Positions 21,045-31,356 of a DNA stretch of 64,000 nt are shown in pieces; the first letter of the stretch is position 1, and every line of letters begins with the position of its first letter. Position numbers and translations under genes: made by a program. Source of the stretch: Pseudozyma flocculosa PF-1 (Eukaryota > Basidiomycota > Ustilaginomycetes > Ustilaginales > Ustilaginaceae); assembly GCF_000417875.1 (NCBI RefSeq), contig NW_006920893.1, positions 285,955-349,954 on the forward strand, in the 5' to 3' direction. Below the pieces are notes generated by a model that was not told where the DNA came from, did not search any database, and saw only the letters and a program-made list of their open reading frames with translations.

Positions 21045-22470
21045 ATGGCCGCCAACGCAGCAGCATCCGCCGTCGCCCACGGCATCAAGTCGGTCGGCGT
21101 CGTCGGCGCGGGCCAGATGGGCCTCGGAATCGCCTATGTCGCCGCACTCCGCGCAGAGATCCCCTCGGTCCTCCTCTGTGACGCAAGCCAGGCCCAGCTC
21201 GACAAGGGCGTCTCCTTCTTCGAGTCACTCCTCAAAAAGGACGTCGGAAAGGGAAAGATCAAGCAGGACCAGGCAGACCTCGCCCGATCCCGCCTCATCA
21301 CCGTCCCCAGCGTAGAGGATTTCGCCAGGGACTCGTCCAAGACGCCCGACATGGTCATCGAGGTGGGTAGCAGTGGCGCGCCGCGTCCTCTCCTTCCTGA
21401 TCTTCCTCCTCTTGTCTCATCTGCAGTTGCCGCGCTGAGCTCTTGAAGCGGCAGTCACGCTGATCCCGATCTCGTCTCTCTGCTTGCCCTCGTCCCCACC
21501 GATCAGGCCGCGACAGAGAACCTGGCCATCAAGCAAAAGATCTTTGGCAGCCTCGCAACCCACCTGCCCCTCACCACCATCCTCGCCACCAACACCAGCT
21601 CCATCAGCATCTCCAAGATTGCCGCATCCGCTGTCCCCGCCGGCGCCAAGCCCGGCAGCGAAGAGGCGTGGAAGGGACCCGCACGCGTGAGTCTCCCGTT
21701 TGGTGATTGCTGCAAGCTCGCCGTTTGGTCCGTCAGCCGGCTAATTGCAGCTCCTGCCTCCGCTCCCACTCCTCTCCACCCACCCATGTACGACCGCAGG
21801 CGCTCGGCGTGCACTTTTTCAACCCGGTTCCCGTCATGAAGCTGGTCGAGATCATCCCTGCGCTGCAGACGTCGCCCGACGTGCTGGAGCGCGCCCAGGC
21901 GTTTGCGCGCGCGTGCGGCAAGGAGATTACGACGTCCAAGGACGTTCCAGGCTTTGTTTCGAACCGCCTGCTGATGCCCTTTATCAACGAGGCCATCATG
22001 ACGCTCGAAAAGGGCATCGCGACGAAGGAGGACATTGACACGACGCTCAAGCTGGGCATGAACCACCCCATGGGCCCGCTCACCCTCGCCGACTTTATCG
22101 GCCTCGACACGTGCCTGAGGTGAGTAGCAGCGGCAGGGTCTTGCTCTTCCGGCAGGGTCTTGCTCTTCCAGCAGGGGCGAGGCATCCATCCAGACTGACA
22201 CGCCATCATCGTTGAATTCCCGCGCGACGCCGACAGCATCATGGAGACCATGTACCGCGAGACGTCCGACTCCAAGTACCGTCCCGCGGTGCTGCTGGGC
22301 AGGATGGTGGATGCCGGCTGGTACGGCAAGAAGAGCGGAAAGGTGAGTGCCACATTCTGAGTGCGAAGCATGGGAATGGGGGTTTGGCCCGCCGAAGAGG
22401 GTCAGCTTACTGACAAGGCCAAGGATTCGCCGCCTCTCGTCTGTGCCTGCAGGGCTTCTACGACTACTGA
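21045..22470 (+). CDS. 3-hydroxyacyl-CoA (3-hydroxybutyryl-CoA) dehydrogenase
   Basis: NAD-dependent oxidation of 3-hydroxyacyl-CoA to 3-oxoacyl-CoA, in fatty-acid or short-chain acyl-CoA breakdown. Five exons: 21045-21362, 21507-21686, 21800-22119, 22237-22342 and 22453-22470, with all introns GTGRGT...CAG, giving 313 residues, the usual length for the single-domain family. The Rossmann dinucleotide motif GAGQMGLGIA lies at about 23-32, TNTSSISIS about 130 residues in, and HFFNPVPVMKLVEII and the C-terminal GLDTCLSIMETMYRE follow. The last exon encodes only GFYDY. I see no clear N-terminal mitochondrial presequence and no SKL-type ending, so its compartment is uncertain. Exon joins follow splice signals and restore family motifs across every junction. 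Confidence 0.93.
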
Positions 22471-22998
22471 GCCGCCGCGCTGGCAGACGCGGTCGTCGCA
22501 TTGCCGTTCTCCTGTAATGCCAAATGAGCTCTTGACGATCGATTGCGGGTAGCTGCAGCTGCCACTCCTCGTGCGTGCGCTTGTGGCTGCGCATCGACGG
22601 CGGCGGCGGTAGTCGTGGCCGGTTATGGTGGTGGTGAGAGTTGAGAGAGAGAGATGTCGAGGCTCGTGCGAGTGCAACGGAGCCGAGGTTTAGCAGCCCC
22701 GCTGTGCCGCCGCCACGTAGCAGCATGCGCCGCTGGACCCTGGCTGGCCACTCGGGCCTGGGCCAGCACAGCCAGCAGGCAAGCTAGGAAGAAGCAAGCA
22801 AGCCAGGCCAAAAAAATGTGGGGTCGGGACGGGCTGCCACCCATGGCTCGCTCGTCGGTCGCGGCCTCTTCGCCACCACCACCCACCAGCGCACCACCGT
22901 CCTCGATCGACACGTCATCGCCGCCCTCACCCATCACAGGCCACCGCACAGACACTCTCTCCGGCCACCGCAAGCTATCACCCCTCGAGGACACCGCC
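22471..22998. other. Intergenic region between dehydrogenase and Derlin genes
   Basis: A 528-bp stretch with no independent gene. An open frame continues upstream of the Derlin start from 22654, but its sequence is low-complexity and lies outside the conserved family, so it is probably 5' leader and promoter. Confidence 0.5.
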
Positions 22999-23546
22999 AT
23001 GGACCTCGACTCGCTCCCGCCGATAACGGCCATCTGGGGCGGATTGGCGGTCGGAGCGGCGCTGCTCGAGTACACGTACACCATTACGTCGTTCCAGCTC
23101 TTCTACACGCCCTCGCTCGTCTTCCACAAGCTCGAGGTGTGGCGGCTTCTGACGACGTTTGTCTACTTTGGCAACTTCTCCATCGACTTCCTCTTCCACC
23201 TCTTCTTCTTTATGCGCTACTCGCGCATGCTCGAGGAGGACGCGGCGGGTACGCGCTCGAGGGGCGGGAGAGCGACGTATGTCTACATGCTCCTCGTGTG
23301 CGCCACCCTCCTCGTCCTGCTCAGCCCCATCGTCGGTCTCCCCTTTCTCGGAAGCCCGCTCGCCTTCGTCCTCGTCTACGTGTGGAGTAGAAGGAACCGC
23401 CACGTCCGTCTCGGCCTCTTTGGCATACTCGTCATCACCGCTCCCTACCTACCCTGGAGCCTCGCTGCGTTTGGCTGGTTGATCAACGGCGATATCAAAG
23501 CCGTCATCGGTGACCTCGTCGGTATAGCCGTCGGCCACTTTTGTAA

Positions 23547-23581
<35 letters not shown>

Positions 23582-23903
23582 CCTGCCTCGCGTCGCCCTG
23601 CCTCGCATCGCATTCCCGCCTTACCGCTTTCCTTCAGCTGAACACCACGCTTTCCGTCCCCCTCCCGACACCCTTGCAGACTACTTCTTCGTCGACGTCT
23701 GGCCGAGGGAGTACAAGTCGGGCGGACGAAACCACCTTAGGACCCCAGAGATCCTGTGCGTCGCAAAGCGTCGTGCTGTCGGCCTTTCGTCGTGGTCCTA
23801 CCGAGCCGAGCGGAGCTGACCCCATCCCTCGCCCTTCCCTCTCGCCTCTCCCTCCACGTCTGTCCGCCTCCGCAGGGTACGGCTCATCGACGGAGACAGG
23901 TAG
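22999..23903 (+). CDS. Derlin family ER membrane protein (ERAD)
   Basis: Rhomboid-like pseudoprotease of the ER membrane that helps export misfolded proteins for degradation. Three exons: 22999-23542, 23680-23755 and 23876-23903, giving 215 residues. Family signatures: EVWRLLTTFVYFG, then FFFMRYSRMLEED, then LVYVWSRRN and APYLPW, then VGHFYYFVDVWPRE and RTPEIL reconstructed across the two introns. Several hydrophobic membrane segments are visible between these motifs. The protein ends at RLIDGDR and has no C-terminal SHP box for Cdc48/p97 binding, so it is nearer Der1 than Dfm1 in layout. Intron 1 contains a TCGTCC-type repeat. The upstream in-frame extension lacks family character, so the MDLDSLPP start is preferred. 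Confidence 0.92.
23543..23679 (+). other. Derlin intron 1 with hexanucleotide tract
   Basis: 137-nt intron with GTAAGT donor and CAG acceptor. It carries about five tandem TCGTCC / TCCTCG units directly after the donor (about 23548-23580). Confidence 0.8.
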
Positions 23904-24086
23904 CGCCGCGTAACCCCCCTCCGTCCTCCGTCGAGTGGCCAAAGGACCGCCCCCTTCTCGCCGTTTGCTTCATCTGTACTTTTATCGCATCTCAACCTCG
24001 CATCAGCCTCGGATCTGGGGCCGGCTCTTGGCCGTCCACGCAGGCCGCATCGAATGGCATCGCATCGCTTCGCTTCGGTTCATCGA

Positions 24087-27000
24087 CTACTCGCGGTACA
24101 GCATCGATTTGCCTGGCAGGAAGCCGCCGCCCGGTCCCGTGCCTGCCGCACCGCTGGGTCCCACCATCGGACCCCCTCCTGCGCCTCCAGCAGCGGTTGC
24201 AGCGGCGGCGGCGGTAGCGGCGTCGGCCAAGGCCTGCAGACTCGGCGGCAGCACCTCGTCGACTTCCTCGACGACAATGTCGCCCAGCTCCCTCGCCGCC
24301 CTGACGGGCACGGCCTCCTTGATCGTGCTTGGAGGCATGGCGTCGCCGATCCCTGCCCCCTCTCCCGACCCGACGCCGTCCAGGCCCTCTCTGCGATGCT
24401 GCTGTCGCTGCTGCTGCTGCTGCTGCTGCGTCGAGACCGACGCGAGACCCGGCTCATTCTGCACCTCGAGGTCCGGATCAAAGAGCTCCCGCCCGGCGAT
24501 GCCGCGCAGCACGGCGAGGGCGCCCACCTTGCTCGTCACCAAGTTGGCATGCGCGCACGTCTGGCTCGTCACGCACGACGGACAGCCCTCGGCGCATCCG
24601 CACGCCTCAATGACGCTGATTGCGATCCGCAGCAGCCCGTCGAGGTGACTAAAGGCCTTGGCGCAAACGCCGCCATTCTGGCCGGGCGTGTCGTAGAAGA
24701 TGAGGCGGGCGGGCCGCTTGCGCGAGCTCGGCCGCGCGGCGTACTCTTTTTCCGCGATCTTGCACTCGGTCTTGACGTCGCCCGCCATCGAGACGACAAA
24801 CATGGGCGTCAGGCTCAGCAGCGCGTGCTCGGCCGCATGGATGGCCGCCGCCGCATTGATCCGCATCGCCACCAGCGCCTCGACGATCCAAAAGGGGACG
24901 TCGATCCACATGCCCTGCGTGTGGCGGACAAATGGCGGGCAGTCGACCTCGACGGCGTCGAGGATGTTGGCGCGCCGGTCCACCTTGAAGTAGCCCCACA
25001 CGTACGACGCAATTGTCACCTTGCCGTAGTAGGCCAGGTGCGGCGAGCCGCGCAGCCGGCGGATGCGGTACGTCTCCATGGCGTCGGTGTCGGTGTGGTC
25101 GCGCGGCCGGGTGTGGTAGTTGACGTCGACCTGGACCATGCGCGCGATCCGCGTCTCGTGGCTGATCTCGCGGCAGATGTACGACAGGCCCTGGTGCATG
25201 AAGACGGCGCCCTCAAAGGCCTCAAAGATGGCGCGGTCGATCTCGACCTCCTCCATCACCCGCGGCGGCCGGCCGGGCGTGTCGTCGACGTAAGCGTACG
25301 TCACCTGGCGGGCACCCCGGATCGCCACGTCGCGCGATGGGTTCGGCCGAAGCTCCTCGCGGCAGTAGTAGTAGCCGCTCCCGTCGCCCTGCAGCCGCGT
25401 CTTGCAGAGCGTGGCGAGGTGCTCGCCAAAGAAGCGTGTGTCGTCCTCGACGCTGATGGGCATCTCCTCGGCCGCACACTGGAGGTGCGACTCGAGGACA
25501 AAGTCGTTGGCCAAGTCGACCGAGAGCGCGGCGTCCGGCTGGACAAAGACCTCCTCCGGGAAGCGCATGTAGTGCTGGTCGAGGGGCCACGGGTCGGCGA
25601 TCAAGACCGCAAGAGAGTCCTTCTGGCGTCGCCCGGCGCGGCCCGCCTGCTGCCGCAGGCTCGAGATCGAGTACGGGAAGCCGAGCATGATGACGGCGTC
25701 GAGGCTGCCGATGTCGATGCCGAGCTCGAGCGCGCTGGTGGCCACGATGCCGAGCAGCTGGCCCTTGAACATGTCCTGCTCGATCTTGCGCCGGTCCTGA
25801 GGCGAGTAGCCGGAGCGATACGACATGACTTTTTCGGCGACGTCGTGGCGGTCCTCGAGCAGCAGGTCGTTGCGGATCTGGCGCATCACAATCTCGCACG
25901 TCCGGCGCACCTTTGTAAAGACAATGGTGCGCACGCCGCGCTGGATGAGGTGGCGGAAGACCTTGGAGACTTCGGCGTAGGAGCTGACCCTGCCCTGCGC
26001 CGGATCCGTCTCGTCAATCATCGGCGGGTTCCACAGCAGCCATTCCTTTTTGCCGGCGGGCGAGCCGTCGTCGGTGACGACCTCGACGTCCTCAACGCCA
26101 AACAGCGTCTGCATGTGCTCGCGCGGGTTGGCCACGGTGGCGCTGCAGCTGACAAACTGGATCGAGTCGTTGCCGAGCGCGTTGCAGATCCTCCGCAGCC
26201 GGCGCATGATGAAGCTGACGTGCGCACCAAACAGGCCGTTGTAGGTGTGCAGCTCGTCGACGACGACGTAGCGGAGGTTGCGCAGGAATCGGCGCCACAG
26301 GTCCTCGGACGGCAGGATCGACTGGTGCAGCATGTCTGGGTTGGTGAAGATGACCGAGGCCCGCGACCGGATGTCGTTGCGCAGCTCGCGGTCGGTGTCG
26401 CCGTCGTAGGTGGCCACCACGGCGCCCTCGAGGCCCTCGCAGTTGGATAGAAAGTCCTGCAGGGAGCGCCGCTGATCCTGCGCCAGAGCCTTGGTAGGGA
26501 AGATGTACATGGCCGTCGACTCGGCGTCTTGCTCGAGCGCCTGGAGCACGGGCAGCTGGTAGATGAGAGACTTGCCCGACGAGGTCGAGGTCGACACGAT
26601 GACGTTCTTGCCCTCGCGCAGCGCGTTGAGCGCCTGCGCCTGGTGCGTGTAGAACTCCTCAATGGAGCGCGTCGCGTACATGGCCGTGACTACGGCCTCC
26701 GAGAGGCGGTAGTGGAGCTGGGCGTGGCGTGCTTGCCTAGCCTCGAACGTCTTGTGGCCGCCGGGAACGATCTGGTCCTTCCACCAGGGTGCGAGCTGCA
26801 TCTCTTCGATGATTTCGGCGATGCTGGCGCGCTGGTCCGGGTTCTGCATCAGGAACTCGAGCCGGATCCGCCTCTTTTGCGGTGTGTCGCCGGTAGTGCG
26901 CTCGGCCGTCTCCGGGTTCAGAGGTACGTGGTCGTGGGCGGCATCGACCAGCAGCTGCACGGGATCCTCGTCCTTGGCGGCGCACGCGGCCAGCAGCTCT

Positions 27001-28386
27001 AGCACCGCCTGCTCAAATTTGAAGTTGCGCTTGCCGATCAGCTTCATCATCGAGTTGGTCGAGGGCATCGAATACAGCTTGGGGTTGCGCTTGAATTTTT
27101 GATAGCCACCCTCTTCGCGGCTGGGTCCCTTTCGCATGCCCGGTCGGCTGCGGTTGGTGGCCTTGGCCGTCGACAGTGTGCCATCGTTGAACTCGAAGAG
27201 GAGGACGTACGGGTCCTGCGCCTTGGCCTTGCCATTGCCACTGACCCGCCCGTTGCGGTGACTGGTCTGTTTGGCGATTTCAAAGTCGGCGGGCGGGAGG
27301 AATGCCGGACTCGGCCCGGAAGCGTACACGTCGCCCTCGGGGGCCACGTCCTGGAAGCCGCCTCCAGAATCGGCGACCGCTGAAGCGCCAGACGGCATCG
27401 TGACAGTCGCGCTCGAGGGCGCGGAGGATCCGGCGTCGTCGGTAACGGCGGCGCTCCTATCGTCCTCGCCTCGGCTTCCGCTTGCGCTGCCGCCCACGCC
27501 GAGCGCAGCTGCTACGGCTTCCTCGCCGGCAACAGCCTCGGCGGCGCGCTCGTAGGCCTGGTCGATCCTGCTGCCCCGCCACGTCTTCTTTTTGGTCGCA
27601 GGCGTCTGCTCGCCGGCGTTGCCGCGGGCGTCCATGTGCACTTCGAGCATGTCGGTCTCGACGTAGGCAAAGTTGACAAGGTCGCCGCAGAGGCTCTTTA
27701 TCTGGGCCATGTCAAAGATCTCGAGGGGCCGCTTTGTGAGACCCTCGACGCTGCTCTTGATGGTGTCAAAGGTGGTGACCATGTGCTTGCGGGCCGAGCA
27801 GAACGAGTAGACGGTGTTGACCGCCTTGAAGGTCTGCTCGAGGCGGAGGAAGTGCTCGGGCCACGGTGCATCGCGTTTCAGTGCGGGCTTCTCGGCCGGT
27901 GGCGGTGCCGGGGTGGCAGAGGCTGACACAGCAGCCTGGTCGCTGTCGGCTGGAGCGACTGAGCTGGCTGCTGCAGTGGCGCTGCGAGCGGGAGTGCGAC
28001 TGGCTGCAGTGCGGCGCCTCTTCTTTGCGGGTGGCGGGGGTGGCGTGGAAGGGCCTGGCTCGGCGGCTCGTTGGGGCGGGTCGATGATCTGCACGTCGTC
28101 GTCGCTGTCGTCGTGTTCTGCCTTGGCGATGTTGGGAGTTTCTGCTTCAGACTCGGACTTTATCTCGATGATTTCGGGCTCCGGCTTGACGTTGATGGTG
28201 GCGGCGCTTGAGGCCGACTGGGCTTGTCTGGAGGCCAAGGGCGTGCCTGATGTTTGCTTGGCCCGCTGGTCGATCTGCTGTGCGGCAGCTCGCCTTCGAG
28301 ACCCTGCTACGGCGGCTGCTGTACGCTTGCTGGCTTCTCTTCTCCTCTTGTCCGAGGGCAGCAAGGTGGGATCCTCCTGGGGGCTG

Positions 28387-28419
<33 letters not shown>

Positions 28420-28589
28420 CCAGGTGCGAGCGAGTCGCGGCCGAGGAAGAGGGGACGTTGGGCGTGATCCTCGCCGTTGGTGGCGTCTCGCTGGAGGGCT
28501 GAGCGGTAGGGCCCTGCGCCTGCGCCATGCTGACGGGCGAGGGTGCGCTCGTGGAGGATGCGCTGGCCCTTGCGTACGAGTTTGGGCAT
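24087..28589 (-). CDS. HRQ1: Hrq1-type RecQ-family DNA helicase
   Basis: 3'-5' DNA helicase of the RecQ4-like Hrq1 family, acting in crosslink repair and telomere maintenance. A single exon of 1500 residues from MPKLVRKGQR. Seen motifs: Walker A TSTSSGKS at about 665-672; motif II VVDELHTYNG near 775; SALELGIDIG; motif VI RQQAGRAGRRQ near 976; and the C-terminal DUF1998 region with the metal-binding CGCAEGCPSC cluster near 1328. The first ~600 residues are an extension rich in basic and acidic low complexity, including a run of eleven Asp near 55-66. The frame stays open a further 252 codons upstream, but that part is Ala/Cys-rich and featureless, so I choose the later ATG. It is longer than yeast Hrq1 (1077 residues), mainly because of the N-terminus. 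Confidence 0.95.
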
Positions 28590-30113
28590 TTCGGTCGAGT
28601 GAGGTTCGCTACGTGGACGCTGGAGGCATGGTCGTGGCTGTGCCTTCCAGCCAGCGAGCCGATACGGGCGCTGAATAGGATGCGTTGCCGGGAAGACGTC
28701 GAGAATCGGTTTGCAGAGAGAGGCAAGGCTAGCGGTGGCCAGATAGACCGAGTGTGACGGAGCGACAGAGGGGATCAGCAGGCCAGGCCAGGCCTCCCAG
28801 AGAACGCGCTGCAGGCTGGCCTGCTCTTTACGCCATACGCAGCAGCGACCCTGAGCTGACCCACACGCAGGCAGGCAGGCAGCACGACACCTCCACACTC
28901 TCTCCTTGACCTGTTTTCCGGCCGAGTGAAGCCCCGTTCTAAGCCCTTGCCCCAGCCAGGCTCGGATTTCGCTCGCAATTTGGCAGCTCGTTCTTGATGG
29001 CCCCAGCAGGCAAGCCTCTCCCCTGCAACCGCAGCCACCCCTTTTTCGCAGGCCAGCGTAAGGCAGAGGCAAGGCAAAAGGTTGCTCCCAGCCAGCCGCA
29101 AGAAAAAGACAGGCCACAAAAAGGTCATCGCTCGCCCTGACCTCGCACCTTCCCTTTTCTCCACCACCTCCTCCTACGCCCCTTCCCCCGGCCGTCGTCT
29201 GGTGACAACGACAGACGACGGCCCCGTCATGGGCCAGCCACACCGTGAGTACCTGTCTCGTCCTCTGCTCTGATTCTGCAGAACCTCTGTCGTCGTCGCC
29301 GCCATCATCAAGCACCGCCGCCGCCGCCGCCGCCATCACCGTCACACGGGATCGAATGATTACCTTCTTTAATTAGACTCGGAGGAGTTGGCCCCTGCAA
29401 AGGCCTTCGTCCGGTGACAACTTTGCATAACAACTTTAATATACCATGACGATCCCTCGACGGCGACGGCAAAGGTCGCCCATCCCAGCGGCGGCCAGGG
29501 CGGCAGCGACGACGGCGACGGCGAATGGCGAGGTCACTGCCAGCAATGACTCTTTTCGGGGTCCAGTCGGCTGACGTGCTCTTCTGCTCGCTGCTTTCTA
29601 CCCTTCGTTCGATAGGTCATCACAGGTTTCGATGATGCCGCGCTGCGACGGACGACGCCGGTCTCGGGATTGGTGTGGTGGCGCGGGTCCTTGGTCGCAG
29701 TTTGGCCCTGCCTTGTCAGCCTCACTTGCTCGGCCTGTTGTATATCTCTGTGCCCGTGCTTGCTGTGAATGAAGGCATTATATTGGTGCTGTCGATCTAC
29801 TACACAGGTCGTTGCCGCCGCGTGTTGTCTGCGGCCGGCTGGCTGGTTGGCCGCGTCCTCTGCCTTCTTGTGCGGTGCCTTGGCTCGCCTCGGATCCGAG
29901 TACTTTGCTTCCACGCCCTGACGTCGTCGGTCGGCTATGCGGCAGTCACCGGGGCCCGAGGCACGCCTGCTTGCCTGCCAGGCCTAGCTTGCCCCGCACC
30001 CTGTTCAGCCCGCCGGCTTGCCTCCCATTCGTCCTTGCCAGCACCACCACCACCATCAGCCATCGTCCCCCGCAACGCTACGCTGCGCATCCACCGTCAC
30101 CACCGCATCGACC
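28590..30113. promoter_or_regulatory. Divergent promoter region HRQ1 / MPO1-like
   Basis: 1.5 kb without a supported gene. It includes CTGGCC-type motifs near 28.77-28.80 kb and an unusually A+T-rich island at about 29340-29455 in otherwise GC-rich DNA. The 126-codon minus frame at 29534-29914 has no recognisable features. Confidence 0.5.
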
Positions 30114-30773
30114 ATGGCGAGCATCAACCCGTTCTCCCTGCGCAAGCAGCTGGCCTTCTACGGCGCCTACCACACCGACACGGTCAACGTGCTGATCCAC
30201 GTCGTCGGCGTGCCCTCCATCATCTTTGGCGTCTGCGTGCTGCTGGCATCGCGCGGCTCCCTCTTCCTCAGCGTCCAGCGCACCTCGCCGCTCCTGGCAT
30301 CCTACCTCTCCCTCTTCGGCTCCCAGCTGGCCAGCATCCTGCCCAAGTGGGCGTTTGAGCACGCCAGGCTCGACGCATCCACCGTCTTCATGTCCTCCTA
30401 CCTCGCCTACTATACCGTCCTCGACCCCGTCGCCGCCACCCTCTACACGCCAGTCTGGTACTCGATCTGGTACGGCGCGGAAACCCTGCTCCAGACCCGC
30501 CCCGACGTCGCGGTCAAGGTGGCCAGCATGATCTTTGTCGGCGGCTGGATCGCACAGTTCTACGGACACGGCGTGCACGAGAAGCGCGCCCCCGCCCTCC
30601 TCGACAACCTCCTCGGCGCCGTCGTCCTCGCTCCCTTCTTTGTATGGCTCGAGGTCATCTTCCACCTCGGATACCGTCCCCAGCTGCAAAAGGACCTCAA
30701 GAACGACGTCGGCAAGCTCGTCACCCAGTTCAGGAAGGAACAGGCCGACAAGGAGAGGAGGAAGATCAAGTAG
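30114..30773 (+). CDS. MPO1: Mpo1-like (DUF962) 2-hydroxy fatty acid dioxygenase, ER membrane
   Basis: Fe(II)-dependent dioxygenase that shortens 2-hydroxy fatty acids in phytosphingosine breakdown at the ER. A single exon of 219 residues, matching family length. Conserved N-terminal block NPFSLRKQLAFYGAYHTDTV then NVLIHVVGVP, with candidate iron-ligand histidines at 20 and 29. The C-terminal block QFYGHGVHEKRAPALLDN has histidines at 152 and 155, and FHLGYRP adds H184. Several hydrophobic membrane segments lie between. The protein ends in a basic tail (DKERRKIK) that could act as an ER-retention-type KxKxx-like end; this last point is inference. An upstream in-frame ATG exists but is not conserved in character. 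Confidence 0.93.
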   Translation: MASINPFSLRKQLAFYGAYHTDTVNVLIHVVGVPSIIFGVCVLLASRGSLFLSVQRTSPLLASYLSLFGSQLASILPKWAFEHARLDASTVFMSSYLAYYTVLDPVAATLYTPVWYSIWYGAETLLQTRPDVAVKVASMIFVGGWIAQFYGHGVHEKRAPALLDNLLGAVVLAPFFVWLEVIFHLGYRPQLQKDLKNDVGKLVTQFRKEQADKERRKIK

Positions 30774-31356
30774 TTGCCCTGATCGAGCGAGGCTGCTGCA
30801 CCTGACCGCATGCGCGTAGGCCGAATGGACGGCCGCCTTTCACTTCGATCGAGGACGTGAGACCGACTTCTGCAATTCGGAACAGGGCTGACTTTGACAA
30901 AAGTGGAAAGACAGAGAACGTGTGGAAGGGCTTGGTTAAGCCCAGGTCGAACGATAGAGATGATGGCACGGAACGCAGTAGAGCGGCAGCTAAGGAATGG
31001 CGTTGGCGGAAGCTCGACATTAGGCGAGATCAATGTCGTCGAGGCGAGGGGAAGTGACTGCTATGCTCGCCACAACGCCGCCGGAGGGAAGCATCGGGAA
31101 ACGAGACGGAGATCGAGCAGGCAGCACGAGCGATGGAGTAGTGGGGCAAGCCGGCTCTCATCGCCCGCAACCGCCAGGGCAGGTGGGTCTTGGAAACTAG
31201 AGGCCGGAGGTTTTCTTGAGAGGATACAGCGGTAAGCCGTGCGGAGGTCACCAGGACCGGCCGCACGGAAACGTAGCGATGGCGGGGAAGGGTGCTGAAC
31301 CGACGTCGAGGGTGCAAGGGGGCGGCCGCGCCCGCTTTATCTGGCCGGCAACGGCG
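30774..31356. other. Convergent 3' region between MPO1-like and the secreted repeat protein
   Basis: 583 bp with no supported gene, presumably the two 3' untranslated regions. Confidence 0.5.

Noticed and set aside
24054..26450. 798-codon plus-strand open frame
   Set aside because: Antisense shadow of HRQ1; no recognisable domains.
28590..29345. 252-codon in-frame N-terminal extension of HRQ1
   Set aside because: Ala, Cys and Gly-rich sequence with CTGGCC-type DNA inside; the MPKLVRKG start is more plausible. Transcript 5' ends would settle it.
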